A stretch of DNA of 10,028 nucleotides from Pseudomonadota bacterium (lineage in GTDB: Bacteria; Pseudomonadota; Alphaproteobacteria; Rhizobiales; Beijerinckiaceae). The stretch is from positions 1 to 10,028 of the forward strand of contig JAGWRL010000094.1 of the NCBI GenBank assembly GCA_028876585.1. The letters run 5' to 3'. Shown here one piece after another: positions 1-6,000 of this stretch. The number at the start of each line of letters is the position of its first letter. The first letter of the stretch is position 1. The notes below the pieces were generated by a model, which saw nothing but the letters and a program-made list of their open reading frames with translations, did not search any database and was not told where the DNA came from. A program made the position numbers and the translations under genes.

Positions 1-648
1 CAGCGCCGCCGCGCTCTGCGCGCCCGCCAGCAGCGCCCGCAAGGTCGTCGCCAGATCGAGGCCGAGCGCGGCGACGACATGCTGGAGGGCGGCCGGGGCA
101 ACCGCGCCGGGCGCGCCGGCGAACACCGCGAAATCATAGACGCCGTGGATCGCCGCCAGCCCGAGCCAGCCAGCGACCGCCGCGACGACGCCGCGCCCGT
201 TCGCCGCTGCGCTCGCCACGACATAGCCGCCCGCCAGCCCCTCGCAGACATGGAACGGCATCGCGGTCAGCGCCCGCACCACCGCCAGCGCCGCCCAGCC
301 GGAGCCAGCGTTGGCGAGGTAGAAAAGATTCTCCAGCGCCGCGAAGCCGAGCGACAGCGCGCCGGCGGCGTAGACGACGTCGCGCCGGTCGCGCGCGAGG
401 TAATGCGGGCGCAGGAACGCGGCGACGCCGATCATCTTGACGCCTTCCTCCGGCAGGCCGGCGAACAGGAAGGCGAGCGTCTGCGGCGAGAAACGCAGCG
501 GATTGACGCGCAGCTCGAACGGCGTCAGCGCCACCGCGACCGCCGCGCCGAGCGTCGCGCCGATGGCCAGCGCGTCGAGGAACAGCCGGCCGCGCAGCCC
601 GCCGCGCCACAACAGCAGCGCCAGCAGCGCGGCGGCGGCCGGCGTCAT
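1..648 (-). CDS. PrsW-family intramembrane metalloprotease (3' end cut by window edge)
   Basis: The frame is open from an ATG at 646-648 down to base 1 with no stop, so 216 residues are visible and the C-terminus is missing. The family signature is complete and in order: EExxK as EEGVK (residues 67-71), FxxxEN as FAALEN (102-107), HxxxG as HVCEG (133-137) and HxxxD as HGVYD (168-172). In PrsW and the related type II CAAX-protease families these Glu and His residues are the proposed active site within the membrane. Hydrophobic helices surround them (about 5-14, 23-42, 56-64, 92-112, 118-130, 138-148 and 153-168), so an integral inner-membrane protein is expected. The start overlaps the stop of the DUF2628 gene as ATGA, pointing to translational coupling in an operon led by an Rrf2 regulator. 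Bacillus PrsW cleaves the anti-sigma factor RsiW, but no anti-sigma gene is visible here, so the substrate is unknown. Family assignment is firm; function is not. Confidence 0.88.
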   Translation of the reverse strand, partial: MTPAAAALLALLLWRGGLRGRLFLDALAIGATLGAAVAVALTPFELRVNPLRFSPQTLAFLFAGLPEEGVKMIGVAAFLRPHYLARDRRDVVYAAGALSLGFAALENLFYLANAGSGWAALAVVRALTAMPFHVCEGLAGGYVVASAAANGRGVVAAVAGWLGLAAIHGVYDFAVFAGAPGAVAPAALQHVVAALGLDLATTLRALLAGAQSAAAL

Positions 649-1106
649 CGCCCGCGCAAGCCCAGCTTCAGCGACAATACGAAGGCCGAGAAGGCGAACA
701 GCAGGCCGATGACCGCCCCGACCCGCGACACGCCGCCGGCGCGCGCGATTTGCCTCCGCGCGGCCTCCTCATCGGCGGCGCCGGCGCGGATGCGCGCGAT
801 GGTCGCGGCGGCCTCGTTCAGATAGAGCCGCAGGCCGAAGGCGCCGATCAGCGACGTGCCGCCGTTGAGGAACGCCAGTTTGGGCACATAGGCGAGCAGC
901 AGCGGCCCGGCCGAGACCAAAGCCGCCCACAGATACATCTTGCGGTAGAGGAACCACGCCTGCGGCGCGAGAAGGCCCGGCCAGCAGAACGAGCCGCCGC
1001 GACCGCCGATCCAGGCGTCGTAGGCGCGCAGGATGCGGGCCTGATTGCGGGCGGCGAACAGGGCCATGTCGGCGCGCGCTGACTCCGGCGAGACGGGCAG
1101 GCTCAT
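645..1106 (-). CDS. DUF2628 small membrane protein
   Basis: A 153-residue protein. The soluble N-terminus (about 1-40) is followed by the motif 'WPGLLAPQAWFLYRKMYLW' (42-60), which resembles the conserved core of DUF2628 proteins (aromatic-rich, Trp-x-Leu-Tyr-Arg-Lys-Met-Tyr). Hydrophobic segments at about 58-75 and 128-147, with a weaker one near 76-92, suggest two or three membrane helices. A charged Ala/Arg/Glu-rich stretch (100-123) lies between them. The ATG at 1104-1106 is chosen over longer in-frame starts because it forms an ATGA overlap with the Rrf2 stop and matches where the family homology begins; a longer version would lie inside the rrf2 gene. Its own stop overlaps the PrsW start in the same way. 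No biochemical function is known to me. Context makes it a candidate partner or substrate of the neighbouring protease, which is inference. Confidence 0.82.
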   Translation of the reverse strand: MSLPVSPESARADMALFAARNQARILRAYDAWIGGRGGSFCWPGLLAPQAWFLYRKMYLWAALVSAGPLLLAYVPKLAFLNGGTSLIGAFGLRLYLNEAAATIARIRAGAADEEAARRQIARAGGVSRVGAVIGLLFAFSAFVLSLKLGLRGR

Positions 1107-1549
1107 GGCGCGGCGGGCGCCTCTGATGCGCGCAACCCCAGTTCGCGCATGTCGGCGAGCGTGCGCGCATCCAGCACCGAGGCGATCGCGTCGCGCGCCT
1201 GCGCCATCACCACCTGCACGCTGCACGGCCGGTCGGGCGCGCAATCGTCGCAGCGGCGATAGAAGGCGCGGCTGGCGCAGCCGATCGGCGCCAGCATCCC
1301 GTCGAGCGCGCGCACGATGTCGCCGACGCGGATCGCCTCGGGCGGACGCGCCAGCACATAGCCGCCGCCGCGCCCCTTCTTCGAGTGGACGAAGCCGGCG
1401 GTGCGCAATTCGCCGAGAATGGCGTCGAGGAATTTCTTCGGGATCGAATTGGCGGCGGCGATGTCGGCCACCAGCGCCGGCTGGCCGACCGGCATCCCGG
1501 CCAGGTGGGTCATCGCCTTGAGGCCGTATTTGCCCTTGTTCGTCAGCAT
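1103..1549 (-). CDS. Rrf2-family transcriptional regulator with Cys cluster
   Basis: A 148-residue protein counted from the ATG at 1547-1549. The N-terminal winged helix-turn-helix is typical of Rrf2: 'KGKYGLKAMTHLA' (5-17), 'IPKKFLDAILGELRTAG' (36-52), then the glycine-rich wing 'KKGRGGGYVLARPP' (57-70) and 'IRVGDIVRALDG' (73-84). Four cysteines follow at 91, 100, 103 and 109. In IscR, NsrR and RirA, cysteines in this position bind an Fe-S cluster, so Fe-S, NO or redox sensing is plausible. Here the spacing is C-x8-C-x2-C-x5-C, which differs from IscR (C-x5-C-x5-C). A longer version starting with TTG at 1582 is possible, but Rrf2 proteins usually begin just before the KGKYG-type motif. It is the first gene of an operon with DUF2628 and PrsW genes, joined by an ATGA overlap, and is divergent from an L,D-transpeptidase gene 112 bp away. 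Autoregulation is common in the family. Confidence 0.92.
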   Translation of the reverse strand: MLTNKGKYGLKAMTHLAGMPVGQPALVADIAAANSIPKKFLDAILGELRTAGFVHSKKGRGGGYVLARPPEAIRVGDIVRALDGMLAPIGCASRAFYRRCDDCAPDRPCSVQVVMAQARDAIASVLDARTLADMRELGLRASEAPAAP

Positions 1550-1572
1550 CGTCGCCCCATCCGCTCCGCCTT

Positions 1573-1598
1573 TTGGCGCCAATTTACCGCGTTTTAAA
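1573..1598. promoter_or_regulatory. candidate operator/promoter DNA between rrf2 and the L,D-transpeptidase gene
   Basis: This AT-richer patch lies in the 112-bp divergent intergenic region. It holds a perfect 10-bp palindrome TTGGCGCCAA (1573-1582), 24 bp upstream of the rrf2 ATG. It also holds the dyad TTTA-N8-TAAA (1583-1598). The position suits binding by the autoregulated Rrf2 protein or a promoter element, but no clear -35/-10 pair can be assigned, so this is only a candidate. Confidence 0.3.
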
Positions 1599-1661
1599 GC
1601 GCCGCTCTCGCCTCGCGCCGAATTTTGCTAGGATTTCGGCGGCGAGCGAGAGGGCGAGACG

Positions 1662-2165
1662 ATGGCGAAGCGACTTTTTCCCGCCCTGGCGGCGCTGTGG
1701 CTGCTGAGCGCTCCGGCCTCGGCGGGCGTGCTGACCAGCTTCGACGGCCGCTACCCCTCGGGGGCCATCGTCATCAGCCAGCATTTGCGCAAGTTGTTTT
1801 TTGTCGTGCAGCCCGGCGAGGCGATCGCCTATCCCGTCGCGGTCGCCAAACGCGGCAAGGAATGGAGCGGCTTCGCCCGGGTCGATGGCAAATATGTCGA
1901 GCCGGCGTGGTCGCCGCCCGATTCGGTCAAGCGCGACCACCCCGAACTGCCCGACGTGATCCCCGGCGGCTCGCCGCATAACCCGATGGGCGCGCGCGCG
2001 ATCACGCTCGACCGCGACGAGGTCGCGATCCACGGCACGACGCGCAAGATGCGCGCTTCCGTCGGCTCGGCGGCGTCCTACGGCTGCATCCGCATGCTCA
2101 ACGAGGACGTGATCGACCTTTACGGCCGCGTCAGCGTCGGCGCGGAAGTCGTCATGACGCCCTGA
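1662..2165 (+). CDS. secreted L,D-transpeptidase (YkuD domain)
   Basis: A 167-residue protein. An N-terminal signal peptide (KR followed by hydrophobic residues 5-20, probable cleavage after the ASA at 19-21) is followed by a short YkuD catalytic domain. The catalytic signature is clear: H124 in 'AIHGTT', then S139, G141, C142 and R144 in 'SYGCIRML'. C142 is the expected nucleophile. Enzymes of this family act in the periplasm, making 3-3 peptidoglycan cross-links or attaching proteins to peptidoglycan; which of these applies here cannot be told. At 167 residues it is essentially a bare catalytic domain with no LysM or peptidoglycan-binding module. A purine-rich tract GAGAGGGCGAG just upstream can serve as ribosome binding site. 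Its stop is one base from the stop of the convergent DUF1674 gene. It is divergent from the Rrf2 operon, so shared control is possible. Confidence 0.92.
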   Translation: MAKRLFPALAALWLLSAPASAGVLTSFDGRYPSGAIVISQHLRKLFFVVQPGEAIAYPVAVAKRGKEWSGFARVDGKYVEPAWSPPDSVKRDHPELPDVIPGGSPHNPMGARAITLDRDEVAIHGTTRKMRASVGSAASYGCIRMLNEDVIDLYGRVSVGAEVVMTP

Positions 2166-2166
2166 C

Positions 2167-2355
2167 CTAGAAGTCGCAGGCGATCCCCTTGACTTCCCAA
2201 TCGCCGTAACGCGCGGGATCGAGGCCGCCGCGGCCGCCGATCTCCTTCGCCCGCTCGGCCTGTTCGGCCTCGCGGCGCGCGCGCGCTTCGGCCAGCGCCC
2301 GTTGCGCGGCCTCGGGAAGCGGGCGCGACGCGGTTTGGTCTAAATTATCGTTCAC
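2167..2355 (-). CDS. DUF1674 protein, succinate dehydrogenase assembly factor 4-like
   Basis: A 62-residue protein. The C-terminal signature 'GGLDPARYGDWEVKGIACDF' (43-62) matches the DUF1674 consensus (glycines, D/E-P-x-R-Y-G-D-W-E-x-K-G, terminal D-F). The N-terminal part is a charged Ala/Arg/Glu helix (16-38). The eukaryotic member SDHAF4 (yeast Sdh8) binds flavinated SdhA during succinate dehydrogenase assembly; a similar role in alphaproteobacteria is inferred by homology. The start is GTG (complement of 2353-2355), as there is no in-frame ATG nearby, and no strong Shine-Dalgarno is seen. The gene is divergent from rsmB, an arrangement that to my recollection is common near rsmB in Hyphomicrobiales, and it ends one base from the L,D-transpeptidase stop. 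Confidence 0.88.
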   Translation of the reverse strand: MNDNLDQTASRPLPEAAQRALAEARARREAEQAERAKEIGGRGGLDPARYGDWEVKGIACDF

Positions 2356-2376
2356 AAGCGATCAGATAAGCGGAAA

Positions 2377-2389
2377 CGCGCGCGCGCGC
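2377..2389. repeat. alternating CG tract in the DUF1674/rsmB intergenic region
   Basis: Thirteen bases of uninterrupted alternating C and G lie in the 89-bp divergent intergenic region. Alternating CG is the classic sequence able to adopt Z-DNA, but such runs are not rare at this G+C content. No promoter hexamers could be assigned nearby. Confidence 0.35.
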
Positions 2390-2433
2390 CAGAGGGGCGG
2401 CGTGCTAAGAGATTTTCCGAAACGCGATTCGTC

Positions 2434-2447
2434 GAGGGTGCAGTTTG
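2434..2447 (+). promoter_or_regulatory. Shine-Dalgarno and TTG start of rsmB
   Basis: GAGGG at 2434-2438 lies six bases before TTG at 2445-2447. No ATG or GTG in this frame lies between the upstream sequence and the conserved N-terminal domain, and the first in-frame ATG is inside the domain near base 2670. This supports TTG as the real start. Confidence 0.65.
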
Positions 2448-3815
2448 CCGCCAAATCATCCCGCGATCCGGAAGAACGCGGGCGCCCAGCGCCCGCCGCC
2501 TCCCGAAGCGACGCCCGGCTATTTGCCGCGATGGGTCGCAGCGCAGGCGATCAGCGATGCGTTGACGTTAGGTAAACCACTCGACGACCGCTTTCCCGGC
2601 CCCGACGGCGACGCGCCGCCGCAGATCCTCGACGCGCGCGACCGGGCGCTGGCGCGCTCGATCGCCACCGTGGCGATGCGCCGGCTCGGCACCATCCGCA
2701 AGGCGCTCGGCCGCTATCTCGAAAAGGGGATGCCGCGAAAGTCGGGGCCGCTCGAATCGACGCTGATCGCGGCCTCGGCGCAATTGTTGTTCCTCGACGC
2801 CTCCGACCACGCCGCCGTCGATCTGGCGGTGCGGGCGGTGCGCGCCGATCCCGCCAGCGCCCCCTATATCGCGCTCGCCAACGCCGTGCTGCGCAACATC
2901 GGCCGCGCGAAGGACGAAATCCTCGGCGACGCCGAACCGCTCGACGACGCGCCCGCCTGGCTGGCGGCGCGCTGGCGGGCCCATTACGGCGAGGAGACTT
3001 TGCTGGCGATCGCCGCCGCGCATCGCTGCGAGCCGACGCTCGACCTGACGGTGAAGAGCGATCCCGAGGGCTGGGCGCAAAAGCTCGGCGGCGTGGTGCT
3101 GCCGACCGGCTCGGTGCGGATCGAGCCGCATACGCCGATCCCGGACCTGCCGGGCTTTAGCGACGGCGAATGGTGGGTGCAGGACGCCGCCGCCGCGCTG
3201 CCGGCGATGCTGCTGCCGATCTCGCCCGGCGACCGCGTGGTCGATCTCTGCGCCGCGCCCGGCGGCAAGACGGCGCAACTGGCCGCGCGCGGCGCCCGCG
3301 TCTTCGCGCTCGACCGCTCGGCGCACCGGCTGAAGCGGGTCGCCGCCAATCTGGAGCGGCTGAAGCTGGAGGCGGAGCTGGTGATCGCCAACGCCGCGAC
3401 TTACGAGGCCGCGCCGTTCGACGCCGCTTTGGTCGACGCGCCCTGCTCCTCGACCGGCACGATCCGCCGCCATCCCGACGTCGCCTGGACCAAGCGCTCC
3501 AACGACATCACGGCGCTCGCCAAGACGCAGGCCGAACTGCTGGCGCGCGCGGTGTTGCTGACCAGGAAGGGCGGCACGATCGTCTATTCCACCTGCTCGT
3601 TGGAGCCGGAGGAGGGCGAGGCGCAGATCGCCGCGCTGTTGCGCCGCCAGCCCGACGTGTCGCGCGAGCCGATCCGCGCCGACGAGATCGGCGGCCTGGC
3701 CGAATGCATCACGCCGCTGGGCGATCTGCGCACGCTGCCGTGCCACTTGCAGGCCGCGACGGCGCGCCAATCCGGCCTCGACGGGTTTTTCGCGGCGCGG
3801 CTGCGCAAGAATTGA
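2445..3815 (+). CDS. rsmB: 16S rRNA m5C methyltransferase, RsmB/Sun family
   Basis: A 456-residue protein with the two-domain layout of RsmB: an N-terminal NusB-like RNA-binding domain (about 25-165) and a C-terminal Rossmann methyltransferase domain (about 235-455). Motif I is 'VVDLCAAPGGKTAQLA' (265-280), which binds S-adenosylmethionine. Motif IV is 'DAPCSSTGTIRRHPDV' (331-346) with C334. Motif VI is 'YSTCSLEPEEGE' (381-392) with C384. The paired Cys residues are the hallmark of the m5C class: the Cys of the TCS motif attacks C6 of the target cytosine and the PCS Cys releases the enzyme. E. coli RsmB modifies C967 of 16S rRNA; the same role is expected here but other NOL1/NOP2 family targets cannot be excluded. 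Translation probably starts at TTG (see the Shine-Dalgarno entry). The length is close to the usual 430-460. It ends one base from the convergent peroxidase gene. Confidence 0.93.
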   Translation: MPPNHPAIRKNAGAQRPPPPEATPGYLPRWVAAQAISDALTLGKPLDDRFPGPDGDAPPQILDARDRALARSIATVAMRRLGTIRKALGRYLEKGMPRKSGPLESTLIAASAQLLFLDASDHAAVDLAVRAVRADPASAPYIALANAVLRNIGRAKDEILGDAEPLDDAPAWLAARWRAHYGEETLLAIAAAHRCEPTLDLTVKSDPEGWAQKLGGVVLPTGSVRIEPHTPIPDLPGFSDGEWWVQDAAAALPAMLLPISPGDRVVDLCAAPGGKTAQLAARGARVFALDRSAHRLKRVAANLERLKLEAELVIANAATYEAAPFDAALVDAPCSSTGTIRRHPDVAWTKRSNDITALAKTQAELLARAVLLTRKGGTIVYSTCSLEPEEGEAQIAALLRRQPDVSREPIRADEIGGLAECITPLGDLRTLPCHLQAATARQSGLDGFFAARLRKN

Positions 3816-3816
3816 G

Positions 3817-5010
3817 CTATTCCATCCCTTTGTCGGTCAACGTCCGCAGAAACGCGACCAGCGCCTCGATGTCGCCATTGTCGAGCCGCGGCCTCTGGCC
3901 GATCTTGCGGTCGTAAGGAACTTCCGTCGTGTTGAGCCCGGCGCGCAGGTGCGCCGGCAGATCGTCGAACTTGTTCACGCCGCCGCCGGCGCGCGGATAC
4001 CAATGCGCGGGATCGGTGTCGCGCGTGGCGTAGATAGCGACGGCGTCGCGCAGCGAGACGACGGCGCCGTTGTGGAAATAGGGCGCGCTGACGGCGACGT
4101 TGCGCAGGGTCGGCACCTTGAACGCGCCGCACAGCGAATCGCGCGCCACCTCCTTCGGCAGCACGGCGGCCAGCCCCGGCCGGGCGCACAGGCCGAGATC
4201 GAAATGCTGGGGATCGGCGTTGGCGGGAATCGCGGGATTGCGCGGCACGCCGAACGCGTCATAGGTGAAATCGGTGAACAGCCAGTCGGTGGGGTCTTTC
4301 GAATCGGTCCTGCCCGTGTGGCAGGCGATGCAATTGCCGCGCTTGCGATCGACGAACACGCGATAGCCGCGGCTCTCCAGCGCGCTGAAACGCGCCTTGC
4401 CCCGCAGCCAATCGTCGAACCGGGAGGAGAACGGCGCGAACCGCTCGGATTGCTCGAACGCCGCGACCGCGCCCGCCAGCTTCGCCATCGCCGCCTTCGG
4501 GTCGTCGAACAGATCGGCGCCGTACACGGATTTGGCGAGATCGGCGTAATCGCCGGCGGCGATTTTCGCCGCCGCGGCCTCCAGCGAGGGATTGTTCATC
4601 TCGTCGGGATTGACGAGCGGCCCCAGCGCCTGCTGGGCGAGATCGTCGGCGCGGCCGTCCCAGAACTGGCCGCCCTTGGCCTCCAGCGTCTCCTTGCCGT
4701 CGTCGAGGTCCTTATAGAAGCCGAACGGCGGCGAATAGGCCTTGTACATCAGCGTCGGGACTTTGCGGGTTCCGAAATGGTCGGGCCGGCTGCCCGCCGC
4801 GACGGCGGCGATGCGCGAACCATTGTTGCCCTGAAAGGCGCGGCGCGGATCGTGGCAGGACATGCAGGACATGCCGCGCGGCTCGGAAAGGTTGGCGTCC
4901 TCGAAGATGCGCTGGCCGAGCGCCTGCGCGTCGGTGAGGCGCGTTTGCGCGGCGAGCGGCGCCGTCAAACAAACAAGGGCCGCGAGCGCGCCCGCCGTGA
5001 ACCGAAACAT
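3817..5010 (-). CDS. secreted di-haem cytochrome c peroxidase (MauG/CcP family)
   Basis: A 397-residue protein with a signal peptide (hydrophobic 7-20, likely cleavage after 'PLAAQ' near 21-22). Two haem c attachment motifs are present: CMSCH (49-53) and CIACH (227-231). Other family landmarks are 'FWDGRADDLAQQALGPL' (116-132) with 'NPDEM' (134-138), and 'FKVPTLRNVAVSAPYFHNG' (297-315). The C-terminus reads 'WYPRAGGGVNKFDDLP' (337-352), as in a common proteobacterial subgroup of this family. These periplasmic enzymes reduce H2O2 or use peroxide to modify a partner protein. Which applies here is unknown, because no partner or electron-donor gene is adjacent. C275 and C294, outside the haem motifs, may form a disulfide. 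The ATG at 5008-5010 has GGGGA at a suitable distance (5017-5021). It lies downstream of serB on the same strand but is separated by 114 bp containing a hairpin, so separate transcription is likely. Confidence 0.92.
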   Translation of the reverse strand: MFRFTAGALAALVCLTAPLAAQTRLTDAQALGQRIFEDANLSEPRGMSCMSCHDPRRAFQGNNGSRIAAVAAGSRPDHFGTRKVPTLMYKAYSPPFGFYKDLDDGKETLEAKGGQFWDGRADDLAQQALGPLVNPDEMNNPSLEAAAAKIAAGDYADLAKSVYGADLFDDPKAAMAKLAGAVAAFEQSERFAPFSSRFDDWLRGKARFSALESRGYRVFVDRKRGNCIACHTGRTDSKDPTDWLFTDFTYDAFGVPRNPAIPANADPQHFDLGLCARPGLAAVLPKEVARDSLCGAFKVPTLRNVAVSAPYFHNGAVVSLRDAVAIYATRDTDPAHWYPRAGGGVNKFDDLPAHLRAGLNTTEVPYDRKIGQRPRLDNGDIEALVAFLRTLTDKGME

Positions 5011-5089
5011 GATGCGTCCCCGCGATATGCGACCGCTCGCGGCCTAAAGGCTCGCGCGGCCGCTCACAATGGGACGGGGGCTAGATTGA

Positions 5090-5116
5090 AATCGTTGCAA
5101 GCTGTTTTGAACGATT
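5090..5116. other. hairpin between serB and the peroxidase gene (terminator or operator)
   Basis: A 7-bp inverted repeat (AATCGTT at 5090-5096, AACGATT at 5110-5116) can extend inward by four more pairs around a tetraloop with one bulged base. It starts about eight bases after the serB stop (minus-strand sense) and about 80 bp upstream of the peroxidase ATG. The stem is AT-rich and the trailing sequence is only weakly T-rich, so it is a poor classical terminator. TTGCAA occurs twice (5095-5100 and 5115-5120), exactly 20 bp apart, which also fits an operator. The role is undecided. Confidence 0.4.
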
Positions 5117-5124
5117 GCAAACGC

Positions 5125-6000
5125 TCAAGCTTCGACGAATTCCGCGCGCGGAATTCCCATCGCGAACAGCAACGCCGTGAGATCGCCGTTTTCCACCCGC
5201 GCATGCGCGGCGGCGGCGACCTTCGGCTTGGCGCGATAGGCGACGCCGAGCCCGGCTTCGCCCAGCATCGGCAGATCGTTGGCGCCGTCGCCGACCGCCA
5301 TCGTCGCTGCGACCGGCAGGGCGAGGCGGGCGCGCAATTCGCGCAAAGCGCTCAATTTGGCCTCCGCCCCCTGGATCGGCTCCGCCACCTCGCCGGTGAG
5401 CCGGCCGGCGACCGCTTCGAGCCGGTTGGCGCGGTGCTCGTCGGCGCCGAGCCAGCCGGCGACCGCGCCGGTGAACGGCGTGAAGCCGCCCGAGACGATG
5501 GCGAAATAGCCGCCGCGCGCCCGAAAACTGGCGACCAGCGTTTTCGCGCCGGGATTGAGATGGATGCGCTCGGCGAGCAGCTTGTCGATCACGGCGAGGT
5601 CGAGACCCTTCAGCAGCCCGACCCGCTCGCGCAAGGCGCCGGGAAAATCGAGTTCGCCGCGCATCGCCCGCTCGGTGATCGCGGCGACCCGTTCGCCGAT
5701 GCCGGCGACCTTGGCGAGTTCGTCGATGCATTCCTGGCCGATCAGGGTCGAATCCATGTCCGCGACCAGCAGCTTTTTATCGCGCTGGCCAAGCGGCTGC
5801 ACGAACAGATCGGCCCGCGCTTCCGCCGCCGCCGCGCGCAAATCCTCGGGCGGCGCGCCCTCGAACACGAGATCGGCCGCCTCGCCGCGCGCCAGCCAGC
5901 GCGTCTCGACGCCCGAGGGCAGCGCTTGCGCTACGCGCGCGATGGCGGCATCGGTCAGGCGCGCCGGGGCGGCGACGAGCGTGGCGACGAAGGCGGGCAT
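5125..6000 (-). CDS. serB: phosphoserine phosphatase
   Basis: A 291-residue HAD-superfamily enzyme that hydrolyses O-phosphoserine in the last step of serine synthesis, in the cytoplasm. Residues 1-70 are the N-terminal ACT-like extension seen in proteobacterial SerB, and the catalytic part begins near 75. HAD motif I is 'DMDSTL' (81-86), with nucleophile D81 and acid/base D83. Motif II is 'SGGFT' (170-174), the motif III lysine is probably K215, and motif IV is 'GDGANDLPML' (237-246). The SerB-type cap follows motif I ('ECIDELAKVAGI'). The ATG at 5998-6000 gives the family-typical start 'MPAFVATLVAAP' and has AAGG (6010-6013) nine bases upstream. It overlaps the divergent miaA start by two bases. 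Upstream in-frame starts would lie entirely inside miaA and are not supported. A perfect 20-bp palindrome lies in the last codons. Function is secure. Confidence 0.96.
   Translation of the reverse strand: MPAFVATLVAAPARLTDAAIARVAQALPSGVETRWLARGEAADLVFEGAPPEDLRAAAAEARADLFVQPLGQRDKKLLVADMDSTLIGQECIDELAKVAGIGERVAAITERAMRGELDFPGALRERVGLLKGLDLAVIDKLLAERIHLNPGAKTLVASFRARGGYFAIVSGGFTPFTGAVAGWLGADEHRANRLEAVAGRLTGEVAEPIQGAEAKLSALRELRARLALPVAATMAVGDGANDLPMLGEAGLGVAYRAKPKVAAAAHARVENGDLTALLFAMGIPRAEFVEA
5137..5156. repeat. perfect 20-bp palindrome in the 3' end of serB
   Basis: The halves GAATTCCGCG and CGCGGAATTC are exact reverse complements with no spacer, and symmetry stops at both ends (5136 and 5157 do not pair). 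It encodes part of the serB C-terminus (IPRAEF region) and ends about ten bases before the stop codon. In serB mRNA it could fold as an 8-bp stem with a CGCG loop. Together with the hairpin at 5090-5116 it brackets the stop. Confidence 0.9.

Noticed and set aside
134..610. Minus-strand frame of 158 codons rich in Arg and Ala over the protease gene
   Set aside because: It is another frame of the same strand as the PrsW gene, which carries the full motif set.
2568..3770. Open minus-strand frame of 400 codons antisense to rsmB
   Set aside because: Arg/Gln/Gly-rich shadow of rsmB. The plus frame carries all methyltransferase motifs.
5056..5063. GCGGCCGC palindrome in the peroxidase 5' leader
   Set aside because: An 8-bp GC palindrome is expected by chance in DNA of this composition.
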